A stretch of 41,439 nucleotides of DNA, taken from Oligoflexia bacterium (lineage in GTDB: Bacteria; Bdellovibrionota; Bacteriovoracia; Bacteriovoracales; Bacteriovoracaceae). The DNA is taken from positions 1 through 41,439 of the forward strand of contig JADGAN010000044.1 in the NCBI GenBank assembly GCA_015231955.1, given 5' to 3'. Positions 1-7,542 of this stretch are shown in pieces. Made by a program: the position numbers and the translations under genes. Below the pieces are notes generated by a model. That model ran no database searches. It worked only from the letters and a program-made list of their open reading frames with translations, and had not been told where the DNA came from. Numbering within the stretch: the stretch's first letter is position 1; each line of letters starts with the position of its first letter.

Positions 1-127
1 TTTTTTTGGAAGAATTATTATAACTACATCAAATGCTTCTTCAGCCATTCTGCAATGGCATTAGTGTAGATAGGAATTGAATACTCTCGGTATCTCTTGT
101 CGCATCTTCCTCTATCGTCCTCGTATC
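1..127. repeat. Exact terminal direct repeat, left copy
   Basis: The first 127 bases are identical to 41313-41439. They lie in the 3' part of the first secreted-protein gene, so the second copy is only a gene fragment. An exact overlap of 127 is what a de Bruijn assembler leaves on a circular contig, so I read it as circularity and not as a biological repeat. Confidence 0.95.
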
Positions 128-896
128 TTCTATCACATATTTGTTCGTTTGTATGATCAAGACGTGCGGCCTGGATACATCTCAATTTTTCCTTAAAAAC
201 GCGATCCAAGCAACTTGTCAACTCACTTTCGGCCAATAGTGAAGCAGTTGATCGCAATGAAGTAAAATCACTTGGCTCAAAACTTTTACTGCCATCAAAA
301 GCATATCCACTACCTGTCTTCACACCCAACACGCAACTTAATTTAAGCACTCCGCTGTCTGAAATAGTTCTGCACCAATCAATTATTCCGTCATTATTTG
401 CGTCTCTCCAGAAACGAGGCAAATTGTCTAATCCTCTTAACTTAGGGATTTCTTTCCAATAGACCATTCCATATTGGGCGTCATGAACCTTTCCTTCGCC
501 GGTGTCACAGGCGATAAAAGTAGTCGATGGAACATTTACATCGAGACCAACAAATCTACAATAGGTTGGTTTTCCATTATTTAAATAAAAACCGCGAGGG
601 AGAGTGTTCCATCCGGGATCGAAGTGATTTGGCCCATGCCCCAGGGCAAAATTAATTGGATAACCTAAAGTTTTCGCATTTTCCACTTCGTTTAGATAAG
701 AAACCACTTTATTAACCGATGTGGCCAATAGATCAAGTGCAGGAGCATAAGGAACTAACTCTCTATGTTCGTTTTGTGAGCACTGCTTTCCTATCTCTTG
801 CATTGACTGATCATTCGCTATTGTTATTATTGGCATTGCGAGCACTAGTGTAGAACTCGCTAGAGTTATTAATTTCAAAAAAAATGTTTTTCTCAT
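24..896 (-). CDS. Secreted cysteine-rich protein with FG-GAP/VCBS-like calcium loop
   Basis: A predicted exported protein of 290 residues. The N-terminus has basic residues, then a hydrophobic segment (residues about 5-26) ending near ANDQ, a signal peptide. Residues 165-173 (DANNDGIID) match a DxNxDGxxD calcium-binding loop. Two similar blocks, YCR...C (113-130) and WCR...C (175-188), look like degenerate FG-GAP/VCBS blades, which suggests a small beta-propeller or adhesin-like fold. The C-terminus is charged and Cys-rich. The start is supported by a Shine-Dalgarno AAGGGGA just upstream of the ATG. It is transcribed away from the small secreted gene at 1091 and runs toward the recombinase gene across the circle junction. 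Substrate and role are unknown. I infer extracytoplasmic lysogenic cargo, not a virion part. Confidence 0.7.
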   Translation of the reverse strand: MRKTFFLKLITLASSTLVLAMPIITIANDQSMQEIGKQCSQNEHRELVPYAPALDLLATSVNKVVSYLNEVENAKTLGYPINFALGHGPNHFDPGWNTLPRGFYLNNGKPTYCRFVGLDVNVPSTTFIACDTGEGKVHDAQYGMVYWKEIPKLRGLDNLPRFWRDANNDGIIDWCRTISDSGVLKLSCVLGVKTGSGYAFDGSKSFEPSDFTSLRSTASLLAESELTSCLDRVFKEKLRCIQAARLDHTNEQICDRRYEDDRGRCDKRYREYSIPIYTNAIAEWLKKHLM

Positions 897-1090
897 TTCC
901 GTCCCCTTTTGTTGTTATTCTTATTAATATACTGTACATCAAAAGGTTTTTATGATTTTCTTCTTGTGCCTTGTTAATTCATGAATTTACCAACATGGTG
1001 ATGGATTTAAAAAAAAGCATATGCCATAAAAATATTGCATGTAAAAAATAGATTTAATTTATATTCAAAAATAACTTAAGGAGCACTCTG
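897..1090. promoter_or_regulatory. Divergent intergenic region between two secreted-protein genes
   Basis: This AT-rich stretch must carry the promoters of both flanking genes, which are read outward from it. Each gene has a clear Shine-Dalgarno (AAGGGGA on the minus side, AAGGAG on the plus side). I could not pick a convincing -35/-10 pair. Confidence 0.4.
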
Positions 1091-1543
1091 ATGAAAACAA
1101 TTGTATTTTTTATTCTATCCTTATTATGCTTTCCTCTCCTTGCAAATGAATTAAGTGGTAACTGGAAAGTTTACGAAAACAAAGACTGTCGATACGATTT
1201 ATCTATAGAATTCACAGAGACATCCGTTTTATTCAAATATATGTACGGTACTCATAAGCTTTCTTTGGGAAAATTAGAAACATCTACTGAGAATAATGAC
1301 AATATTAGTGATACAAAAACAAAGGGATGCGATCTTAGTGAAGATAAGAGCAAGCTCTTCTGTTCATACTCTTATTTGAATGTGCGAAGAGAGAATTTTA
1401 GTGCCCATGATATTTTCTATTCAATCAGCACAATAAATTACTCAATATTTCATGGAGAACTCATCGTTGATTCTTTCAGTCAAGACAATGAAAATTTAGC
1501 TCTAGGTGCAAGTCATTCATGTATTTATCATCGGGTTAACTAA
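1091..1543 (+). CDS. Small secreted protein of unknown function
   Basis: A 150-residue protein with a clean signal peptide (hydrophobic residues 3-17, likely cleavage after LLA near residue 18). The mature part is about 130 residues with four cysteines and alternating hydrophobic residues, which suggests a small beta-rich, disulfide-stabilised fold. I do not recognise a family. The start is fixed by AAGGAG eight bases upstream. It stands alone between the divergent secreted gene and the lysis cassette, with about 190 bases before the endolysin, so it may or may not share the lysis transcript. Export and position suggest cargo that acts in the periplasm or outside the cell. A lysis accessory is the alternative. 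Confidence 0.6.
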   Translation: MKTIVFFILSLLCFPLLANELSGNWKVYENKDCRYDLSIEFTETSVLFKYMYGTHKLSLGKLETSTENNDNISDTKTKGCDLSEDKSKLFCSYSYLNVRRENFSAHDIFYSISTINYSIFHGELIVDSFSQDNENLALGASHSCIYHRVN

Positions 1544-1733
1544 TTAGGTAGCAATTCTAGTGCTCCTGTCTTTCCTTGGTGGTATTAATTTTTTATTGAA
1601 TAAATTGACCAAAACCTAGACACATGTAAATCTCCCATCTTCTCATTGCTGATTTACAAACAGATAACTATCTAAAAAAACATCCATTCTCCCTGGCACA
1701 TAAAGTGCAAAAGAAACGACCAAGGAGTTTTTT
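1544..1733. promoter_or_regulatory. Leader of the lysis cassette
   Basis: Non-coding stretch before the endolysin. It ends in the Shine-Dalgarno AAGGAG of the endolysin. A weak TTGACC ... TAAATC pair near 1604-1631 is a possible promoter. I see no terminator or repeat. Confidence 0.3.
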
Positions 1734-2198
1734 ATGCAGTTATCACCGCATTTTACTTTGGAAGAGGCAACGTTTTCAGAAACGGCCACTCGTCTGGGAA
1801 TTGTCAACATACCTAATGAACAACAAAAACAGAATATGATCTTTGCTGCTCAAAAATTAGAACATGTGAGATCGCTTCTGAAATATCCCCTTAAAATTAA
1901 CTCATGGTTTCGAACCGAAAAAGTAAATAGTGCCATCGGAGGAGCCAAATCGTCTTCTCACCTTGATGGCCACGCAATAGATTTTTCTTGCTCTGGATTT
2001 GGTTCACCTCATGCCGTTTGTATCTATTTATCACAACAAAAAATCGAATGGGATCAAGTTATTTTAGAATATAATCAGTGGACACATATTTCTTTTGATC
2101 CGAAAAACAGAAAGCAGCTGCTAACTATATTTAACCCACAAAAAATCTATGCACTGGGAATATGGAGCAAAGATGAGTACACAAAAAAGATCGTTTGA
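1734..2198 (+). CDS. Endolysin, M15-type peptidoglycan peptidase
   Basis: A 154-residue cytoplasmic protein without a signal peptide that resembles the phage Peptidase_M15_3 family, zinc DD-/LD-peptidases that cut peptide cross-links. The family pattern is visible: an N-terminal 'FTLEEAT' segment, 'INSWFR' near residue 60, the zinc-site block SSHLDGHAIDF (about residues 78-88, His and Asp ligands), and a C-terminal W-T-H-I-S-F carrying the third ligand. It opens the lysis cassette. Its 3' end overlaps the holin start by about 25 bases, so the two are probably translated together. Lacking its own export signal, it would need the holin to reach the wall. The assignment is firm at fold level; the exact bond cut is not known. 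Confidence 0.85.
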   Translation: MQLSPHFTLEEATFSETATRLGIVNIPNEQQKQNMIFAAQKLEHVRSLLKYPLKINSWFRTEKVNSAIGGAKSSSHLDGHAIDFSCSGFGSPHAVCIYLSQQKIEWDQVILEYNQWTHISFDPKNRKQLLTIFNPQKIYALGIWSKDEYTKKIV

Positions 2199-2448
2199 AG
2201 ATGAATTCTTCAACCGCCAATGGCGCTCAAGAATTGCTTTAACTTATGTGGTGATTTGTCTTTTTGATTTTTTTGTTGCACCCATCGTATGGGCCACAGT
2301 TTTTTCGATAACGGCATGGCAGCCGCTCACGCTCCAAGGAGGGGGCACATTTCATCTCTCATTCGGCGCCATTCTCGGAGTGTCCGCGTTTAGTAAGTCC
2401 AAAGAAAAAATTGCAGAGCTAAGTTCTGCAATAAAAGAAGGAGCTTGA
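2173..2448 (+). CDS. Holin, 3-TM / GTA-holin-like
   Basis: A small membrane protein (91 residues from the chosen start) with a charged N-terminus, a long hydrophobic stretch (about residues 18-45), a WQPL turn, a second hydrophobic stretch (about 53-70) and a charged C-terminal helix containing KSKEKIAEL. This layout matches the 'holin of 3TMs' family, in which the tail SAEKI-like motif is typical. I chose the second Met (2173) because GGAG sits five bases upstream; the longer frame from 2149 has no ribosome site. It overlaps the endolysin and is followed within two bases by the spanin gene, the classic order of a lysis operon. Role: membrane permeabilisation at the end of the lytic cycle. 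Confidence 0.75.
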   Translation: MSTQKRSFEDEFFNRQWRSRIALTYVVICLFDFFVAPIVWATVFSITAWQPLTLQGGGTFHLSFGAILGVSAFSKSKEKIAELSSAIKEGA

Positions 2449-2450
2449 TC

Positions 2451-2852
2451 ATGACTCTAACAATTTTTTTAGAACTATTATCGAAATATTGGCAATATTG
2501 CGTGATCACTCTACTCGCATTAACTATTGGTTATTTTAAAATGTCCAATGACCGACTATCGGCCGAAAAAGATAAAGTAATTGCAGAACACTCTGCGACT
2601 ATATCCCAATTCGACACACTCAAACTAAAGACACAAGAATGCAACCAAACAGTAGATGATCTCAATAAAAAAGGGATTGAGCTACAAACACGAGTGAACG
2701 AAGCAAATAAAACCATTGAATCTCTAGAAGTAAAAAACAGAAGTATAATCAGAGAAATCAAAACCGGCATTGTTCCCAAGGATTGCAATGAGGCCGTTAA
2801 ATATTTAATCAAGAATATCAAGAAAAACACTGCTAACTGGGAGAAATCATAA
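2451..2852 (+). CDS. Inner-membrane spanin subunit (Rz-like)
   Basis: A 133-residue protein with one N-terminal transmembrane helix (about residues 10-28) followed by a long charged, heptad-like region that should form a periplasmic coiled coil. This is the architecture of i-spanins, which tether to an outer-membrane lipoprotein and fuse the two membranes at lysis. ATG 2451 is chosen over the upstream TTG because AAGGAG lies eight bases before it. The gene follows the holin directly, and its stop overlaps the start of the o-spanin gene, as in lambda-type Rz/Rz1 units though here nearly end to end. Sequence similarity to named Rz proteins cannot be judged by eye, so the call rests on architecture and position. 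Confidence 0.75.
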   Translation: MTLTIFLELLSKYWQYCVITLLALTIGYFKMSNDRLSAEKDKVIAEHSATISQFDTLKLKTQECNQTVDDLNKKGIELQTRVNEANKTIESLEVKNRSIIREIKTGIVPKDCNEAVKYLIKNIKKNTANWEKS

Positions 2853-3142
2853 TGAGATTATTACTATCAATAGCATTATTATTTTCTCTCGTTAGTTGCT
2901 CTTCTCTCCCCCAAAAAGAAGTTGTGGAGGTAAGGGTGCCGGTCATACAGCCGGTACCTGAACCACCCAAAATTGAAAGGCCATATCTTGAAGTCAATTA
3001 CATCACCGACGATGATCTCAAAAACCAAAACATGGACAAGATTGTTAAGTCGATGGAGATCTCCATTCAGCAGCTGATGGATTATTCACAAAAACTTGAA
3101 AAAGCACTTGATGCCTATCGATCTACTTCACAAAAAAAGTGA
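2852..3142 (+). CDS. Outer-membrane lipoprotein spanin subunit (Rz1-like)
   Basis: A 96-residue lipoprotein: hydrophobic signal, lipobox LVSC with the lipidated Cys at residue 16, then a proline-rich stretch (VPVIQPVPEPP) typical of o-spanins, and a helical C-terminus. Partner of the preceding i-spanin, whose stop codon overlaps this start (TAATG). It ends the lysis cassette. The presence of a two-component spanin shows that the host has an outer membrane. Confidence 0.8.
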   Translation: MRLLLSIALLFSLVSCSSLPQKEVVEVRVPVIQPVPEPPKIERPYLEVNYITDDDLKNQNMDKIVKSMEISIQQLMDYSQKLEKALDAYRSTSQKK

Positions 3143-3164
3143 ATTTTGAAAAATTAAAAGAAGA

Positions 3165-3206
3165 ATATCTCGTTCGAAAAATTTCATAGGAGATATAATT
3201 TTTTTT
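3165..3206 (+). terminator. Possible terminator after the lysis cassette
   Basis: Inverted repeat ATATCTC (3165-3171) / GAGATAT (3190-3196) with an 18-base loop, followed by AA and eight T's. The stem is short and AT-rich, so this is a tentative rho-independent terminator lying between the convergent spanin gene and exported-protein gene. Confidence 0.4.
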
Positions 3207-3210
3207 GAAT

Positions 3211-3849
3211 TTATTGGCGGACTGTAACTGTACCCGAAACTTCATCTATCTCATCACCATAAGCACCACCGATTATACCATCGGTACTAAGAGGAGCCGC
3301 ACATGGATCGTAGAAATCAAACTTACGTTTTGGAGGGTTTGATTCAGATCCAAATCCTTCCGAAGTATATCTTGAAGGGTCACAACGGATTTCGCCCTTA
3401 TCACAAATAGAAATTGCGCTTGGATTTCTCCAATCAGTTGGAAGAAAATATCCAGCTCTCACTGATGCATTTAAAAATGAATCTGGAAGCATAGCCCCCC
3501 TTGAAAGTAATTGGGAAAACGAATCGAACATGCTTCTTGATACCAAATATCCACGCCCATACTCGGCACCACCCTGAGAATAAACAATCGCAGTTTTTGC
3601 TGCTATCTTCTCGATTGTGTCGGCATATTTTTCAGAGACCATCTCTGTGGGTATTAAAAGATAAGGCTCGGTTTTCACGAGTAAAGTTTCACCAGTAGAA
3701 ACAGTGGCGCGATCAGTCTCATCGAAAAAATCAGATTCGCTAACTACTTCACGAATGTATCCAGTGTCTGCAACAGATGATTCCTCGGCCATTAGTTGGC
3801 CAAAACTAAGAAAAACCAAAGATAAAATTAATGCACTTGCAATTCTCAT
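3211..3849 (-). CDS. Exported protein of unknown function
   Basis: From the chosen start the product is 212 residues with a signal peptide (RIASALILSLVFLSFG, cleavage near LMA-EE). The mature protein is acidic and has four cysteines, including DPCAAP near the C-terminus, and a run of charged and Ser/Thr residues. I do not recognise it. The start at 3849 is preferred over 3876 because GAGGAG lies just upstream and the signal peptide then begins correctly. It is the last gene on the minus strand after the VWA gene, separated by about 120 bases, and may be read from the same transcript as the AAA+/VWA operon. If so, three of the five proteins of that unit are exported. Confidence 0.6.
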   Translation of the reverse strand: MRIASALILSLVFLSFGQLMAEESSVADTGYIREVVSESDFFDETDRATVSTGETLLVKTEPYLLIPTEMVSEKYADTIEKIAAKTAIVYSQGGAEYGRGYLVSRSMFDSFSQLLSRGAMLPDSFLNASVRAGYFLPTDWRNPSAISICDKGEIRCDPSRYTSEGFGSESNPPKRKFDFYDPCAAPLSTDGIIGGAYGDEIDEVSGTVTVRQ

Positions 3850-3968
3850 AAAACTCCTCTGGTGAAAAAAATACAATCAGTAATTTATAAGAAACCTAAA
3901 AAGGTTTTCGGGAAAAAGAATGTCTACCAGTGTCATTTGCGATTGTCAATAGAGCCATATTAAAAAAA

Positions 3969-5027
3969 TCAGATATTCTTGAAATCACCCCACTCCTTCA
4001 AAAAATCAGAAAACCCTTGTTCAATTGTATTACTGTTCTTTGGGTCATAATCAGACACATTATGGCCAAACAGCTGTTTCTCCCCAAGCACAGAATCCAG
4101 TGTGATCATAGTTCCTCCACTAACCTTTCGTAGCTTCTCTCCTAGCCGATCACCTGGAAGTAACAATTGCTCTGTGCCCTCTATAATATATCTAGGTCTA
4201 ATGATTAATAGAGGTATTCTTTTTTGCTTGTATGAATAGCCCATGCGTACAGCATCTTTATACGCTGGCTCTTCATGAATCTCTTCATGCTTATGTGTTA
4301 TGGGTTCAGGAAAACAATCACTTATTAATACAACGGCCGCTTGTGATCTCGGTCTTTTTCGTTTTTCTATTTGATACATGAGATATGCTTTTTTCAATCC
4401 ATCTGCCAAAGGAGAACTGCCGCTAATGCTGAGTTTATTTAGGTTTTTAAAGACAGTTCTGTAGTTATGTGTAGGATGGTTTAGTATTTTTGATTGATTA
4501 TCTTGAATTGCAATTAAACCAATTCGATCATTTCTATCTTTAAAAGAAGTAAGAATGTTTTTAATAATTTTTGAGAACAGAGGGATCGTTGCTTGTACCG
4601 ATTTACTAACATCTACTGCAATAATAAACGTTAATGAGGCAGGAGCTTGCTTTTTAAAACTAATGAAATACTCTCTATCTTTTAACCTTATTTCTGAGTT
4701 TTTTCTAAAGCAGGAAGGATTGTGAATAGCAAAATTTTTAATTGTTGATGACAGTGAAAAAATAGAATCGCCTTGACTATATTTAACCGATGCTACATTC
4801 CTACCTTGGTTTTCTCTTGATGTTTTTTTGAAGTATTTTTTCCTTTTGAAAACATTTTTCTTCTTCTGATATCTCTTAAAGATACTCATTATTTTGCTTT
4901 TCAATCGATCATTCAAGCTAAATATAAAAGCATTCTTACCTACATTCAGCGAAGGAAAAGTGTTTATTGCATTTATATTTGTCTGTATTTCATAAGAAGA
5001 TTTACTTTTGAAAAAATCAAATAACAC
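3969..5027 (-). CDS. BchD/ChlD-like VWA-domain protein
   Basis: A 352-residue protein whose C-terminal half is a von Willebrand A domain of the metal-chelatase D-subunit type. The MIDAS motif DVSKS (DxSxS, residues 139-143) is preceded by the family's REYFISFKKQAPAS-like segment, and the later SGSSPLADGL and LISDCFPEP supply the other metal-binding residues. The N-terminal 70 residues are very basic and probably form the linker to an AAA+ module. The marked start is a GTG without a visible Shine-Dalgarno, 17 bases after the AAA+ stop. The reading frame continues open upstream into the ten-A run of the AAA+ gene, so a -1 frameshift would give an AAA+-VWA fusion. With chelatase-like ATPases, VWA partners act in remodelling or metal insertion; the target here is unknown and no H/CobN subunit is present. 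Confidence 0.8.
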   Translation of the reverse strand: MLFDFFKSKSSYEIQTNINAINTFPSLNVGKNAFIFSLNDRLKSKIMSIFKRYQKKKNVFKRKKYFKKTSRENQGRNVASVKYSQGDSIFSLSSTIKNFAIHNPSCFRKNSEIRLKDREYFISFKKQAPASLTFIIAVDVSKSVQATIPLFSKIIKNILTSFKDRNDRIGLIAIQDNQSKILNHPTHNYRTVFKNLNKLSISGSSPLADGLKKAYLMYQIEKRKRPRSQAAVVLISDCFPEPITHKHEEIHEEPAYKDAVRMGYSYKQKRIPLLIIRPRYIIEGTEQLLLPGDRLGEKLRKVSGGTMITLDSVLGEKQLFGHNVSDYDPKNSNTIEQGFSDFLKEWGDFKNI

Positions 5028-5044
5028 TTTATTGATAAGTTCAA

Positions 5045-5062
5045 TTATCTTTTTTTTTTATC
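5045..5062 (-). other. Candidate -1 frameshift site joining AAA+ and VWA
   Basis: On the minus strand the AAA+ gene ends with GAT followed by ten A's (complement of 5050-5059) and then GATAA. Reading the run in zero frame gives Lys-Lys-Lys-Arg-stop. Slipping back one base gives AAG ATA ATT GAA CTT ATC AAT AAA GTG, which is open and joins the VWA frame. The VWA gene has no visible ribosome site of its own. Programmed frameshifting that yields I-type and I-D-type subunits from one gene is established in bacterial chlD-type chelatase genes. Confidence 0.6.
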
Positions 5063-6196
5063 AGCAGAGATTAATAAGTTCCCAATATTTTTGTTAATCA
5101 ACATATTCCCAACCATGTGCAGTTCTGTGTCTTTATCGAGAAAAATTTTACCCTTAGGGAAAAAATTATTAACTGCATTCCTAATCTCTTCTAAAGAAGG
5201 CGGTTCCAAAAGCCCCCCGTCTCTAGTTCTATGCGATAAAGTCAGTTCTGAAGATAAAAGCACATCAGAAGGCAACACCTTTTCTCTGTTTTCTAAAGCG
5301 GCCAAGGCAAGAGCTGCGTTGATTATAGTAATTTCTCCTCTTTGCCCATCTACTTTAAGTGACGAACAAATCTGAGCGATTCCAATGAGAATCTCATTTG
5401 AAATATTGACTTTAGGAAGGATATTTTTTGCATTAATTACTTGCTCTTTTAATTGCTTATCATCGTCAGCAAAACACTCCTGCAATATAGAACAATCATG
5501 TCTGAATAGTAAATTCCTTTTCATGACTTCAACCCGTAGTTCAGGAGATATAATAGTCTCTACGTGAACACACAAAGGAAAACGATCGAGAATTTGAGGA
5601 CGCAAATCTCCTTCTTCAGGGTTCATAGAGCCAATCAAAATAAAATCAGATTGGTGCTTAATAGAAATCCCCTCTCTTTCAATAACATTAATTTTCGATG
5701 TAGACACGTCAAGTATATCGTCAACGAGATGATCTGGTAATAAATTGACTTCATCAATATAGAGAATATTGTTGTTGGCCGCTCCAAGTATTCCTGGAGA
5801 AATTTTTTTTTCACCATGTTTAAGCAAGTGCTCTATGTCAACATTACCAACCAAACGATCTTCTGTGCAACTAAGAGGCAGTGTAATGACTTTTATCGCT
5901 GCTGTTTGTTTTTTTATTGGCATCCTTTCTTTGCAAAAAACACAGTAGTTATTTTTATTCGCATGTAGACAATTAAAGGGACATTCATTATTAACCTCTA
6001 TAGTGGGTGCGATACTGAGTATAGAATTAACTATAGTGCTCTTTCCTGTCCCTTTTGAACCTGAGATGAGTAATCCCCCTATTTCTGGATTAACAAGATT
6101 AATTAAACAAGCGAGTTTTAATTTTTCCTGGCCCACAATAGCAGAAAAAGGAAATTTTTTTTGATTATTACTTTCTTGATTAAAATTTTCTGTCAT
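5045..6196 (-). CDS. BchI/ChlI-like AAA+ ATPase
   Basis: A 383-residue AAA+ protein of the magnesium/cobalt-chelatase I (MoxR-related) group. It has the family start PFSAIVGQEKLK, Walker A GSKGTGKST (46-54), a four-Cys cluster C72-x3-C76-x8-C85-x2-C88 in the insertion, Walker B ILYIDEVNLL (144-153), and the sensor-1/Arg-finger block GSMNPEEGDLRPQILDRF (189-206). It forms hexamers in the known family and drives a VWA partner with ATP. It sits 71 bases after the metzincin lipoprotein gene and just before the VWA gene. The gene ends GAT, ten A's, GATAA, which gives both a zero-frame stop and an open -1 exit into the VWA frame. Chlorophyll or cobalamin synthesis is very unlikely, since no other pathway gene is present. 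Confidence 0.85.
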   Translation of the reverse strand: MTENFNQESNNQKKFPFSAIVGQEKLKLACLINLVNPEIGGLLISGSKGTGKSTIVNSILSIAPTIEVNNECPFNCLHANKNNYCVFCKERMPIKKQTAAIKVITLPLSCTEDRLVGNVDIEHLLKHGEKKISPGILGAANNNILYIDEVNLLPDHLVDDILDVSTSKINVIEREGISIKHQSDFILIGSMNPEEGDLRPQILDRFPLCVHVETIISPELRVEVMKRNLLFRHDCSILQECFADDDKQLKEQVINAKNILPKVNISNEILIGIAQICSSLKVDGQRGEITIINAALALAALENREKVLPSDVLLSSELTLSHRTRDGGLLEPPSLEEIRNAVNNFFPKGKIFLDKDTELHMVGNMLINKNIGNLLISADKKKR

Positions 6197-6267
6197 AAAT
6201 ATTTCTCAATAGTTGATAGAATTCTTTCGCATACAATATTAATAAATTTCCACTCTAAATAAAACAC

Positions 6268-7542
6268 TCAAAGTTGATCTTTTGCTAGATTTATGTAATT
6301 AAGCAAAGATTGATCATTAATACTGCATTCATTTTGAGAAAGTTTTATTCCTGTATCAATGCCAATGAAAATGAAATTTTCAAATAAATTATGCTCTTTA
6401 TTAAAAACAGATGCATCTATGCGGTTGTTAGTATAATCAAAGAGGAGAGTTGCTTTTTCGGCTCCATTACTGCTTTTGAATTCCCATTTCTTCAGAGGAA
6501 AAAATGCTTGTTGGAAATCTAAATAAAAAACATACTCTCTTGTAGGCTCCGGATTATCATTCGAAAAAATGGACAAAAATGCTGATACATATTTATAATA
6601 GTTATTAATTTGTAAGTACATATTGGTTGCTGCATTTTTTGAGTAACAAGAAACAAGAGTCCCGCTAGATAAATCTTTTATTGACTTAATCTTTATGCAG
6701 CTGCGATCTTGTGGCCAATGTTTGCAAAATTCTCTCTTAATTCCAAGGAAATCTAATTTTTTTAGATCAATACTGGATTGGCACATGATTGTATCTGCTG
6801 CATTATAACCATCGATACACTGTGTCCGGTTGTTTTTATCATAATGATCTGCCAAGCCAAATATATGGCCAAATTCGTGCAGTAGAGTTTCTTCAATATT
6901 ATAAATTCCTTCACTAATAGTCACTTCAGGGACTTGTGTCAGCATGTTTGTATGTGCAATGAATGCATTGTCATCGACTTCGTAATTGCGTAAGATTGTA
7001 AAATCAAAACTTTCTTTTCCAAAACAATCATCTTTGAAATAGTCTTTAAAAACAATTGCTGCTGGAATTTTAATATCTTTGGAATCAATAGCATTAATCC
7101 ATTTCAACAAAGCTTCTCGAATTTTGTTTATCCATTGATCATATTTGACCTCGTTTAAAGATGTTCTTGGTGCGTATTTAAAACAGACGGAAATGCTTCG
7201 ATCTTTGTGAATTTTTTCAAATAAAGATGTTTCTAGATTTATCAGAGGCAGATAATCAACACAAGATTTTGTTACTGAATTAAATTCGGAATAATCAGGA
7301 CACTGAGTGCCAATTATTGGTGATGTGTTTGATCTTTCGGTGTCTTCTGTGGGATCATTGCGATTATTTGTGTTTTCAGAATTCGGAACAGTCTCGCTAG
7401 GATCATCAGTAGAATCGACAGGTTCTACTGATGGTGTCGATCTCTCAGGATAAGAACTCAACTCCTCTTTCGAAGTATCTGAATCTCTAGAGCATGATGA
7501 TATCAAAATTAAAAAAGATATGAAGAGCAAAAACACTTTCAT
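6268..7542 (-). CDS. Metzincin metalloprotease lipoprotein
   Basis: A 424-residue predicted lipoprotein. The signal MKVFLLFISFLILISSC ends in a lipobox with Cys17, followed by about 60 residues rich in Ser, Thr, Pro, Asp and Glu that look like a flexible tether. The catalytic zinc site HEFGHIFGLAD (residues 222-232) matches the metzincin consensus HExxHxxGxx[HD], and TIMC at about 252 fits the Met-turn. The C-terminal 150 residues are beta-rich and unrecognised. The ATG at 7542 overlaps the stop of the upstream FGE-like gene (TAATG) and is preceded by AAGGAC, so the two are translationally coupled; the longer frame from 7569 would spoil the signal peptide. It should act on the cell surface or in the periplasm, depending on lipoprotein sorting. 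The substrate is unknown. Confidence 0.85.
   Translation of the reverse strand: MKVFLLFISFLILISSCSRDSDTSKEELSSYPERSTPSVEPVDSTDDPSETVPNSENTNNRNDPTEDTERSNTSPIIGTQCPDYSEFNSVTKSCVDYLPLINLETSLFEKIHKDRSISVCFKYAPRTSLNEVKYDQWINKIREALLKWINAIDSKDIKIPAAIVFKDYFKDDCFGKESFDFTILRNYEVDDNAFIAHTNMLTQVPEVTISEGIYNIEETLLHEFGHIFGLADHYDKNNRTQCIDGYNAADTIMCQSSIDLKKLDFLGIKREFCKHWPQDRSCIKIKSIKDLSSGTLVSCYSKNAATNMYLQINNYYKYVSAFLSIFSNDNPEPTREYVFYLDFQQAFFPLKKWEFKSSNGAEKATLLFDYTNNRIDASVFNKEHNLFENFIFIGIDTGIKLSQNECSINDQSLLNYINLAKDQL

Noticed and set aside
1-127. Biological terminal repeats of a linear phage genome
   Set aside because: The repeat is exactly 127 bases, a common assembly k-mer, and cuts through a coding gene; circular assembly overlap explains it better, though a real repeat is not excluded.
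3930-4133. Plus-strand frame over the end of the VWA gene
   Set aside because: It is a shadow of the VWA gene with no ribosome site.
3969-6196. Magnesium chelatase for chlorophyll or cobaltochelatase for cobalamin synthesis
   Set aside because: The I and D folds are right, but no H/CobN subunit or pathway gene is present and the neighbours are a metalloprotease and an FGE-fold protein.
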